DNA of 64,000 nt from Formicarius rufipectus (taxonomy: Eukaryota > Chordata > Aves > Passeriformes > Formicariidae), in assembly GCA_013399695.1 (NCBI GenBank), contig VXAU01002071.1, positions 421,958 through 485,957 of the forward strand, written 5' to 3'. The notes under the pieces are model-generated. The model had not been told where the DNA came from. It searched no databases and saw only the letters and a list, made by a program, of their open reading frames with translations. The translations under genes and the position numbers were made by a program. This document shows positions 32,201 to 44,200 of the stretch, in pieces; position 1 is the stretch's first letter, and every line of letters starts with the position of its first letter.

Positions 32201-35200
32201 TTTTCCGTCCTTTCAACCCAAAAAGCCAAGATCAGCAGGAATCCAGAGGCGTTGGCCTAAGCTCTTCCCTCTTCCCAGGGCCTCCTCCAAATCCCACATC
32301 CATGGACAAAAATCTTTCCCTGGGCTTTGAGGCCCTGGGGAGCCTCTCCTGAGGAGGAGGGAGATGAAGGACAAGAGAAGGTCTCATCACAGGTCATTCA
32401 CTTCCCAGCACTGGGATCAGTGGGACTGGGATCAGTGGGACTGGGACCGGGGTGGCTCCAGGGGATGGAGTGAAGCACAAACCTCCTATTTCCTCCCACT
32501 CAGCTGTTTTGGATATTTTTTTGGAGATCCCTTGCTAAGAGGAGATGGATCTGGGGGTGGAGATCCCCCTTCTCCCCCCCCCACCCTGGTGGGATTCAAC
32601 CTCCCACCCGTGGCAGTGCAGGGAGGACGCAGAGGACTCCTCCTCTCCTTAAAGGTTCACCAGCCCCCCGTTCTAAACCTGCAGGTACATTTCTATTTAA
32701 ACCCTGGCAGGAACAATTTTCCAGGCACATTTTGGTCTTGGAAGGACACGGCCAAGGTGAGCTGGCTCCCCTGTGGTGCCGGGATGGAGCTGTCGTCAGG
32801 CAGCAGAGCAGCTGGAGCTGCCACATCCATCATCTCCCCGGGGCACAGCTCCCCCACAGCTGCTGGGCTGCTGGCAGGGACCCCCGTGGATCTCTGCTGC
32901 AAAGCAGGACCCCCGTGCCCCTGAGGGAGAACTGGCCATCCCCCCAGGAATGCTGTTCCCTGGAGTTTGGGCCGGGCACAGCGGAGGGGTCAGAGCTGAG
33001 GATGGAGCACGTGGCTCTGCCAGGAGCTGCCCGGTGCATCCCAGCAGGAGGAGGCTCGTGTTGGGCTGGGCTACTCCATGCCCAGCTGCCTGATGATCCC
33101 AGGTCTGGTCCTCCAGGAGCCCCAGCCTTGCTTCCCACTGGATATCAGCACTCAGCCTCCCCTTAGTCCATTCATGGGGTTCCAGCCATTGGAGAAACCC
33201 CAGGAGCACATCTGGCACACCTGGTTATCCCCCCAGGAGCACATCTGACACATCTGGCTCCTCTCAGCACCGGCAGCAGAGAGCTCACCCTGCAAGTGCC
33301 ACCTGGGATCAGGGGTCTTGGGGAGGTTCTGGAGCCCCCACCCCCCGCCAGGGCAGTGGGTTCCCTGTTTTTTTCAGGAGAGTATTCCAGGAGCTGCATG
33401 TCACTCCAGCGTGTTGGTAGCGCCTTTACCAACATGACTAACGTTTGTCACATGTTTGTTCTCTCATCTGGCCCCGGGAGGAGCAGTGTGTGTGAGTGTG
33501 TGTAGGGGAGGAGTTCTTTATTTGCCATTTTAGAACATCTCCACGTTCTCCTTGGCGCTTGGGAGGAGCAGCAGAGCTTGGGATGCTGCGCGAGCTGGGG
33601 CTGAGAGTGGCAGAGGGGTTGTCACCCCATGGGGACAACTCTGAGCCTGTCCCCCAGCCTGGCTGGCAGTGCTGGGTGGTGGCAGGACCCCCTGGGTGGG
33701 GATCCACAGGAGGGTCAGCTGGAGGAAGCAACAAGAGGACTGGAAGCCCCTGCACAGGGATGAGCAGGACCTGCTGGGGGGCTGCTGCTGTGTGGAGGCT
33801 GTGAGCTGCTCTGAGCTGTGGCCTTCCCTGGACTGAACCCCCAGGGCCTTAAAATAAGGAGTGCTGAGGGATGGGATGAGGTGGGAAGAGATGGGACTTC
33901 CACTGTGTCTGTGCAGCGACACAGGAGCTGCAGAATCTTGGCTGGAACCTCTGGGCAGGCCAGGGATATAAATAATTGATAATAATAATAACAATTGAGC
34001 AGGATTTCGCAGCGTGTGGCTGTGCTGAAAGGTCGTGGCAACAAGATCCCCTCCTTGTGTGTCTGTGTGAAAGCTGAGTAAGAGGTTTGGATGTCGGGGC
34101 AGAGCTGGAGAACCATTGAATGAGAAACTGGGAGGTTTCAGTGGCAAGAACACCAGCCCTGGAGAGCCTGGCACAGCCTGAGCCCCAGTGGGCAAGGGCA
34201 GCACCTGCCTGTCCCATGGGATATTGCCCAAGAGCAGAGTCCAAGACAAAACAGTTGTCCACATCACAGTTTTCCTGCAAGATATGTTGGTTTGAGTTCA
34301 AATGGGGTTTTTTTTTCCAACTCTCCTCAGTGCAGAGCTGGGGCTGCTCCTTTGAAATCCCCACTACAGAGCAGGAGACCCTGGCTGCATTAACGAAAAA
34401 GTCCAAAGAAATAAAGCTATTTTTGGATTAAAATCAGTGTATTACAGCTGACCACGCTGAGAAAGTAATCTCTGTGTTCATTGCATCTGTTATTAAGCAG
34501 TGGGTGTTCCAAAATAGCCCATGCAGAGTCTGCCCTGAGCCACGGGCAGTTTGGTGCCAGAAAAATGCCTCTGCTTTGGAAGTGCAGGAATACCCCAGAG
34601 TAACATAAGAAAAGAGGGGTTTCACACCAGCAAATTCTCTACAGAATCACTTGTTTGTGGCCACCACTCCCAGGAACTTAATGCAGTCAAACCTTGAGCT
34701 TGAACAAGGTTGGTCCCGTGGGTTCCAGCTGGGAGGAGCAGGGCTGGGATTCCTCTACCTGCTTCCCTCCTCCTTTTTTCCATGTGGATCCCTTGCCTGC
34801 AGAGCCCCTGAAAGGTTCTTTCAGGAAAACTTGGAAAGGGCCTGAGGAGAGTTTGTTTTAAAAGATTCACTTCAATCTGGTGGAGCTGTTGGAGCAAAAG
34901 ACCTGAGGGCTTCTGGCTCCCACCTGGCTCCAACCTCCACGTTGCTGCTGGGAAAACCTCTTCTCCTTTGCTGCCAGCTCCACTTTTATTTTGTTTTCAC
35001 CACCCTCAAGGAAGGGAGTTGGTTGTTTCTTTTCACTTGGACCTTCTAAAGAGCTAACTGTGCCCCTGAGGGTCTGCCATGCCCTTGAGGGGAGAAATCT
35101 GGGGGTTTATAGTTATTACCTACCTAATGCTGCCTCTGTTTCCATAGAGACTATATAAATAGAATAAAATTTAAATCACTATTTCCTCAAGTAGTGGTTC

Positions 35201-38200
35201 AGCTCTGTAGATTTTTTCTATATTTCATAGGAAAAACCAAAAGGATGGATATTTTCCCAAGGAATGGCTAAGAGAAGGATTAAAGGCTTTGCCTGCAGAG
35301 TTTGGTGGCACAGGATCTCATTGCTGGTTCCGTGTCAGTGTTACAGGTGTGATGAGAATTCAGGCCCTGATGGATTTGGACCTTGTGGCTTTAATGCCTG
35401 GGATTTTTAGCAGAAGGAATCCTTTCTGTCTGACCATGAAATCCTCAGCCTGCAGCTCCTGGAGGTGGTGTGTGGAACATCAGAGCTGTTCCCAAAGCTG
35501 GGGCTGCAAACAGCTCCCAGTGCTTTTCCAGCAGGACTACACGGCAGCGCTGCTGTCACGGGAACAGCATCCCTGGGGACATCCCTACCACGGCAAATCA
35601 GGGGTGAGATGGCCCTGCACATCAGCAGGGTCAGCTCTGGCATCCTCGGAGTGGGGAATGACTCCCCAGGCAGGACGGGGCACAGCAGGGCAGCGCTGTG
35701 CCCTGTGACCTGCAGGGTTCCTGCCAGCTGGGGCTGCTCCGGGAGGGGATTTTCACGTCCCCAGAGCCTTTAGTTGCTGCCCTGGACAGAGATCAGGGAA
35801 CGCTGGAAGGTGCTACCCACCCTGCTGCCCGCACTCTGCAGAGGGCACCCGGCCAAAATCTCCGGTGGATGCAAATCTGGGCGTTGCAGTGGCTGCAGGG
35901 AAAGCTCCCCGTGCCGACCCGGCTGTAATCGGGAGCACCATCTGTTCCACCATCCATATTGCATGACTTCCCCAGCCCTGTGCTCCCGGGGAACACAGAG
36001 GGAGAGAGAGCTCTGCGGGAGCAGCGTGTCCCCAGCTCTTGCTGGAAACCAGTGGCTGCCCAGCAGGGGCTGGGTTTGGTGGCACAAGGCCGCGGGGCTG
36101 TGATTTCAGCCCCATAAGAACCATGGAGAATCCCATGGGGGTAAAGCTCTCCCCATCCTCCCCAGAGCACGTACCAGAGGGCAGGAGACTCCAAGGCTGG
36201 GAGTAACCCTGGCATTTCTAGTGATGGAAAAGGCTGCTCCATCCCTGCTGCCTGCAGGGTTGGGATCTCTGTGTTGGCTCTGAACTCTGAAGGGTCTTTC
36301 TCCTGCTCTTGCTACTTTTAGGGGTATCCAGAGCTCATCAGAGACCTTCCGCTGGTGTGGGGAACGATGGTGGAACGTCCACCTGAGCCACCCCGAGCCA
36401 CGGCGCTCAACCCTGTGTGCCAACAAATGCCCCCTAATATTTAGGATTTCCATGGGTGGAAGTGAAGTCCCGGCCCATTCCCTTCCTCTGTCCCCTTTGG
36501 GATGGCGTGGGGGGGTCCCCAGAGCCCTCCAGGAGCTCTGTACCCTACCTGAGGCTCGGATTTGGGTTCGGCACGAGCATCCCCCGGAGCCGCGGGTGCC
36601 ACAGTAGGGCGACGCCTCCCCTTTCCCGCAGCCTCACGGACACCTCTCCCCTTCTCCCTTCTCCCGCAGAAAATCCAGCAGCTCTCGGAAGGCTCCATGT
36701 TCGGCCACGGCCTGAAGCACCTCTTCCACAGCCGCCGGCGCTCTCGGGAGCGGGAGCAGCACAACCCGCAGGACGCGGCTCCGCCCGGCGCGTCCGACCA
36801 CGACTCTCCGGACGAGAAGGAACGCTCCCCGGAGATGCACCGCGTGTCCTACGCCGTGTCCCTGCACGATCTCCCTGCCCGCCCCACCGCCTTCAACCGG
36901 GTGCTGCAGCAGATCCGCTCCCGACCCTCCATCAAGCGCGGCACCAGCCTGCACAGCGGCAGCCGCCGCGCCAAGAGCGGCTCCCTGGAGCCCCAGAAGG
37001 GCAGCCCCCACCTCGGACGCAAAGCCCCCCAGGACAGCAGCCTCACGGCCATCCTGCAGCAGCATCAGGGCCGCCCCAGGTCCTCCTCCACCACGGACAC
37101 TGCCATCCTGCTGGCCGAGGGCGGCGCCGTCTACCTGCTCACCGAGGACACCGAGTGCCTGGCTGAGAAGGTAGGGGTGGGTGTCTGGTTAGGGGAGTGG
37201 GAGAGGGTCAGCCTGGAGAAAAAGAGGTTCAGGGGGGACTTTCTGGTTCTCTACAACTCCTTGACAGGAGAGGGGAAGCGGAGGGGAGTCGGGCTTTGCT
37301 TCCAGGGAACAGGGACAGGACAAGAGGGGACGGTCTTACAATGCATCAGGTTGGACATTAGGATGAATTTCTTCATGGAAAGGGAGATTTGACATTGGAA
37401 GTGGCTGCCCCGGGAGGTTTGGAGTCCCTGTCCCTGGAGGGTTTAAGGAAAGGCTGGATGTGGCACTCAGGGCTCTGGGACAAGGTGGGCATCAGGCACA
37501 GGGGGGACTCCGTGGTCTTGGAGGTCTTTTCCAGCATTAATGGTACTGTGATTCTGTGGCTGCACTAGGGCTGGGGTGAGAACACACCGGGGAGCCAAGG
37601 CAGGACAGGGTGCAGAGCACCCCAAAATGCTGTTGGGGTGAGATTGTGCCTCAGGGCAGCAGCACTGGTGGCACTGGACAGCACACAGGAACCTGGCGGG
37701 GCTGGAGCTGCTGGGGCTGGTGCTCCTCTCATGGGGAAGTGAAGGCCAGTGCAACTCCCAGAGTGGAGTTTGAGGGAGACAAAAAAGTACCTGGCAAGAG
37801 TCCGTACCAGTAGGATGGGACCCCTGGCACGGGGTCTGAGGGCATCTCAACAGCCCAGTGCTGGGCACCTGTAAGGGTTCAGCGGGGTGGCTGTGAGTTG
37901 GTCCCATCCAAGGTGATTTTTAAACCAGTCCACGCCGAGCTGATGGGCAGGGAAGTGTTTCCATCTCGTGTTTGGTGCCATTAATTCTGAACCAGCAGAG
38001 ATTAGTGCAGCAGGCAGCGCGGTGAGTTCATGGGGCAGGCAGGGAGAGGTGCTCCAGGAGCTAGTGGGATTCTTCATGTTGGGTTCTCTCCTTGGCCTTT
38101 GGAGCTCAGAGGATGGCACACTCTCCAGCTGCTCCCTGTAGCCCTGAGGGCTAGAAGTATCCTGTTTCTTCTTTATTATTATTTTTTTTAAATTTACCTG

Positions 38201-41200
38201 AAAATACCAGCATGGAACTGACAAATCTTGGGATGGGGAGGTGGCCAGGAAGGTTCCACCATCCCACAGGGGCTCTTGGCTGGGTGACTTTTCCAGGAAT
38301 AGCTGTATGATGGGGTGGCAGTGGGGAGGCAGAGGTGCCAGGGTGGGACAGCAGTGGGGTGTCAGATCCATGTGCTTCCCCAAGCAGTGGGACCCAGCGG
38401 GCACAGGGGATGGGAGGGATGCTTCCCATGCACCCTCCACTCAAACACTCCTCTCTTTTTGTTCTCTGAGAGACAAATCTGACCTGGAGACTCCTGTTGC
38501 ACTCTGAGATAATGGAAAAAGGCTCAACCAGATACTTTTCATTCTGTTTTCCTGGGCAGTGGCACTGCCAGGCTTGCAACTGACGCTCACAGTGTGCAGC
38601 GGGTGCCAGCCCTGCTCCCCTGCCTCTGCCAGGATGTGGGAGTCTGGTCCCAGAGGATAAACACATCATTGTATCAGCAGTTTTGCAAGGAATGACTGTC
38701 CAGGTCCTCCTCTGGCCCCTCCAGGTCCTCCTCTCCTGCTTTACTATGTGCAAATCAGGGCACCCCGAACATTCCCCTGGCATTCCACTGGAATGCTGCA
38801 CCCAGCCAAGTGCCCGTGCAGGGCCAGGGGCACCAGGTTGTTAATTTGAGCATCTGCAGCTGAACTTTCTTCCACATGGGCTGTGCCATTGCCTTGCAAG
38901 GAGCCCAGTCCTGCTGACTCCTCTGGGTTTAGGAGCAAAGCTTTGATCCCACTGGGACAGAAGCATTCAGAGAGAGGCAAGAGCATAGTGGGTCCGTGTC
39001 CACTCCCAGAGCAGCACAGAAAGGGGATGAATAATTGACTGCATATGACACAAAGAGCAATAAGAAGAGAGGTGATACTGGGGCCTTTGTGAGGCAGTGG
39101 AAAAATAACCTATTTAGAGAAACAAGAGCTACGTGATATTCTCATGCCGTATTATTTTTCCGTAGCCCTCAGGAAACCCTGACCCTCCTGCCTGGGAGCA
39201 AACCAGCTCCTTTTCCTTTGGCTGTGCCCTGGGCTCCAGCACCCCTGGCAGGGGGGGTGGCACTGGGGCTTTGGGCCAGCAATCACTTGGCATTGCCCCT
39301 GCCTTGTCCTCAGATCCTCAGGGATTTGACACCTCCTCCCTGTCTCACCCTCAGGGGCTCCTGGGAAACAGCCATTTACCCCCCACCAAATTCCATGCTG
39401 AATTTTGCACCCTCTGGATGAACCCCTCATGGGATCTCTCAGCCTCAGCACGTGCCTTATGAGCAGATATTGATTTTTTTTCCTCTCGTTTTTCATTTAA
39501 TTAAGATCCTGCAGTTCTCCCTTTACCTGAACTAGTTCCTCACCCCTGGCCCCTGATGGCACCAGGCCACCCTGCACCCTGCTAGGACCTGGCACACACA
39601 GTTCCTCCCCCTCTGCACCCCTTGGTTCCCCCCAGAAACAGCCTGTGGTGGCAGGGAACATCTGGGGTGGCTGGAGAGGGACCGTGGAACACTGTGGGGA
39701 TTCGGTGCTGGATGCCAGTTCTGGCTGGGGCTTGTGGTGTACCCCCAGAAGTGCCTCATGTGCCCCTGTGCTGCCTTGGGGAGCACCTCTGAGGGGTCTC
39801 CCCTGCCTGGGGCCGGCAAAGGACTGGGGACAAGGCTTTGCTTTCCAGGGTGATGCCCACCTGGGTGTGGAGCGTGTGCTCGTGGCTTCGCCCCCTTCCC
39901 CAGCCCTCCGCACCGCGCTGCGCTCGCCTTGTGTTTGAGTTTGGGATGACTCTGCCATCCCCTGCCTCCTGCTGGCAGCTCGGGACCAGGGCTTTGGATA
40001 TCGGCTCCGGTGTGTGCCCGGGGGGCTGTGTCTGCCTTGCGGTACAGGGGGCTGCGCTCCCCAGCGAGCTGCGGGGACCGACAGCCGGGAGCATCACCGG
40101 CTTCCAAACCCCCACCCTCCCGCATGCCGTGGCTCTGCCGTTTGGCCAGCGTGGCACACTTGGGGCGTGCATCGGTGTGTCCGGTGTGTCGGGTGCCAGT
40201 TCCACGCCGGGACGTGCCGGTGGCACGCGTGACAGCGGCGGTGGCAGCGGCACCGCCGGGGCTGGTGGAGGCTGCGGCGGCGGGAGCGAGCGGGAGACGG
40301 AGCTTTCTCCTGATCTCCCTAATCCCATCCTGGTGACCCGCCAGGCCGCCGGCAGGGGCGGGCACACGAGCATTACCGGCTGGGGCGGCCAACGAGGCCC
40401 CTGCGGCCGGGGGGGGGAGTTCTTTCCGCAGCCCCCCATCGTTGCGATCGGGGGGTCTCCTCTAAGCCCCCCCATTCCTGCGATCGGGGGGTCTCCTCTC
40501 AGCCCCCCATCGCTGCGATCGGAGGGTCTCCTCTCAGGCCCCCTATCCCCGCGGCCGGGGCTCAGCCGAGCGCCAGTGCTGGCGGGGCAAACCCTCCCTG
40601 GGGGACCCTCGTCCCCGGCGGGGCGAGCGGAGCTGGACCGGGCCGGTCGCGGAGTTCTGTGCCTGGTGCTGCCGGGGAGCTGCACGGACGCCTGCGGGGA
40701 TTGCGGGATGGTCCACGTCCAGGTGAGCCGCTCCTTGGGACGGGGGTGTTTCCCCTCACCCCGAGGGAGCAGCGCGAGGGGGCGCGGAGGGGCCGGTGGC
40801 CATTAGAGGGCAGCGTTACCGCAGCGCTGCGCGGCGTCCGTCTGGCCCTCCGTCCGTCTGTCTGTCCGTCCGTCTGTATGTCCGTCTGCCCCTCCGTCCG
40901 TCTGGCCCTCCGTCCCTCTCTTTGTCCGTCTGGCCCTCCGTCCGTCCGTCCATCTGTCTGTCCATCCCTCCGTCTCTATGTCCGTCCGTCCGTCTGGCCC
41001 TCCGTCTCTCTGTCCATCTCTGTCCCGGGCCGCCCTCTGCCCCCATCCCCCGGGGGTCCGTCGCCCAGTGTCACCAGTGCAAGTGCTCAGCCAGCCCGGC
41101 TCGGACCCGCCGAGCATCCCCCGGGACCGCGACTGGCCGGGCCGCGGTCGGGCTCGCTGCTGCCCTCGGGTGTCCCTCGGCAAGTGACAGCACCAGCTGG

Positions 41201-44200
41201 CACCGCTGCCCGTGTGACCCTCCCCGGGCCCCTCCCGGAGCAGATGCTTCTCCAGTGAGGCACCGGAGGAGTAGGGGGAGCAGGGGGGCTGTGTGCCGTG
41301 TCTCAGCTTTGGGCTCGCAGGGCCAGCAGTGAGCCACACTTATTTATGGGATCATAACCCAAGTGAGCCGTTTCCCTGCTCCAGCTGCCTCTCTCCATGC
41401 CCCTCTCCCTGCCCCAGCCCTGCAGGAGAGGGTCTGCAATGTCCTGGGGCTCTGGACAGGGGGGTCCTGTCCTTACAGCCCCAACCCCACCATCTTGGGG
41501 CCTCAAGGGCATCAGCCCTCTGGACACAGGGCAGGATTCATCCCACTAAATTTAGATTCCCCCCGGGTCATTGGCTATATCAGGGCTAGACGGATTACAG
41601 GCAGCTGGGAGAAACCTGGAATTCCTGGGCATCCACCCCGGGGTGGCTGTGCCCCATGGGGGCAGAGGGATTTGGGCTGGCCAGGGGGCTGTGGGACTGC
41701 TCAGCCTTCGGTGTGGCAGCTCAGGGATGTCAGGCATATTCATCATCCCTGCCCTGGCATTTATTCTCTGGCTGTGGCATGTCCAGCTCAGCTCTGGCTC
41801 CTTCCAGCCCTCCTGGCATCGAATTGCCTTCATTTCCAGGGTGAGGATGTGGTTTCTCCCTCCCACAGCTCCAGTTTCCCACAACAAGTCTCAGTCAACA
41901 ACAGGGACAGGGACGGGGATGGGGACTCTGCACAACCCCCTTGTGGTTGTCCCCGCATCTCACCCAGGCAGAAGTTTCCCTAGCAGGGGTTTTCCCGTGT
42001 TCCCTGCCTCAGTTTCCCCAGCTGGGAACTGGAACCAACACATCCATGCATTGGTGAAATCTCTTGCATCAATTCAGAAGGTTTGCTGGCCGAGGCAGAG
42101 CACATCCTCCCCTCCCACCCAAACTCCTGGCAAGTTCTGATGTTAAAATTCCAGGGAAGGAGGTAAAATAGGCCAGTGGTGACTGCAAAAGGGATCAGAG
42201 GGAACGGTGGTGTAAAGCTGCCCTCTCTGCAGCCCTCAGCCCCACGGCTGGGCACCCCTTTGGCATCTGGATCCTAAGGGGGTGAGCTGGGGAGCACTGG
42301 GGTGCAGGGACCTTGCAAGTGCCCAGGCTTTTGGGGTGAATTACTGCCCTGAGCTGCAAACCGAGCTCCCACGAGGCATCATGGAGGTGTGAGAGTTCTT
42401 GTGCCCAGGTGAGCTCCCACCTCCCCACCTCCATCTCCCCCTGACAGGGGAATGAGTCTGTGAGCCAAGGCTGGTGGTGGAAACTCATTCCCGCACTCCC
42501 ATCGGGATGGCGCTTCGAGGAGCGCTTTGCAATAAGCAGATAATAGCTGTGAAGACAAAGACAGCTGAGATTGCTGCTTAATTAATTCAGGAGAAGAATA
42601 TCAGACTGTGGGACTGATTCACCCCTTGGTGAAGACACCGTGTTCCTCAGCCTTCAGTGGCATATGGCTGTTGATTCCAGCCCACCAGCAGCTCCTGCTC
42701 CCGTCAGGCAGCGCTGCCAGAGCCACGATCCCGGGGGATTTGGGGTGAGCAGGGAGCTGGGGTGTGGGACGGGTGCCCAGGGTGCAGGGCAGGATTTAGG
42801 GAACAAGGGCTCATTTCCATGCCAGGATCTCTCCCAGCCATGCCTTCTGCTGCAGCCAGGGGAATGGGAGGTAGCTGGGGGCAGGATTTGGCTCCTGAGT
42901 CAGGATGAGCAAAGCAGGGTCCTGCCTTGGATCTCCTCACCTCGCTGAGGCTGTGACTCTGCCTCTCCCTGCTTCTCCCTCAAATCCTCCATACAAAAGC
43001 TCCCCAGAATCCCTCCTGGCTGCACAGACACTCTGTTGGAGGTGCTGAACCCAGCTGCTGGCGGGTTTAGGGCTGTGTCACCCAGCAAGTAAAATAGCAG
43101 CACAACTGCTGGAGATCCCAGGGTTATTCCCTTCAGCAAAAACAACAGCAGGAATTTTTCTAAATACTCTCCAGGGCCCTGAACAGCTTCATCTATGAGG
43201 GCTGGTCATTGAACCATCCCTGCAGAGGTGTCCTTGCTGTGATCTGCAAGCCCAGGGCACAAGGGACAGTCCCCAGTTTGGAGGATGTGGTGTGAGATTA
43301 GGAAACAGTGGGGTCTGTGGGGTGTAGATGGGCACAGGGACTTCCCAAGAGAGGATCCTGGGGTCTGTACTTCTCTGGGTGCTGTGAGCCCCATGGGATG
43401 GGATTCCTGCTCCTAGGCAAGGACTTGGGATGTCGAGGGGTAAGGGGTGAGGAGCAAGGTGGTACCTGCAGGAGAAGGCCAGGCTGCTGCTGGCAAGGGT
43501 GGCCGAGGAGCCACTTGCTTTGGACGCCAAAAGCATTTGGGAATGTGATGGTAAGGAGCAGTGGACTTTGCAGCATCCTGTGTCAGCATCCTGGCTCCTG
43601 ATAATCCATGCATAGCTTTCCCAGTGGAGGAGACTCTGGTGCAGCAGCTCAGGTGGTTTCCCTCCTGGTTTTTGTACCTGCCCCAGTGAAAGCAAAGCCC
43701 AAGTCCCAAATCTGCCATGTGTTCATGTTGCAGCATAAGGTGACCCATCTCTTGGCTGGCGTGCTGAGACCTGGAGTTCGTGGGTGGATCGTGCTCGGCT
43801 CAGCACCAGCACACCCCAAATCTGCTGGGATTTTGTGGCCCTCCAGGGGCTTTTTTTTGCATGAGAGCTGGGGTATATTTATTTTTTAACTTGCCTCTTA
43901 GGTCAGGCCTGAAAAACAGCTGCCTGTCACTAAAGCAGCAGACTAAATCTAAAGCAGAGCTGGGTAAGGATGAAAGGGAGTCTGACACCAACCTCTTGGG
44001 TAATCCCCTTGCAAAACCTCCACTCTTCCTTGCCATGGGAATTATTTGTTAACCATTCCCTTGTGCTGGGGTGGTGAGGGCAGGAGGCTTCCTAGGAATC
44101 CAGCACCTGAGGTCCCCAGTAAATCTCCAAGAGGCTCTCCAGGTCTCGTTGCAGCAGGCTGCCTGCACAATCTCACCCTGAACGTCCCAATCTTTATCAA

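Noticed and set aside
39756..40806. Open frames of more than 300 codons on both strands near 40 kb
   Set aside because: GC-rich, stop-poor DNA. Only the short ATG-to-donor segment at 40708-40722 has any gene signal.
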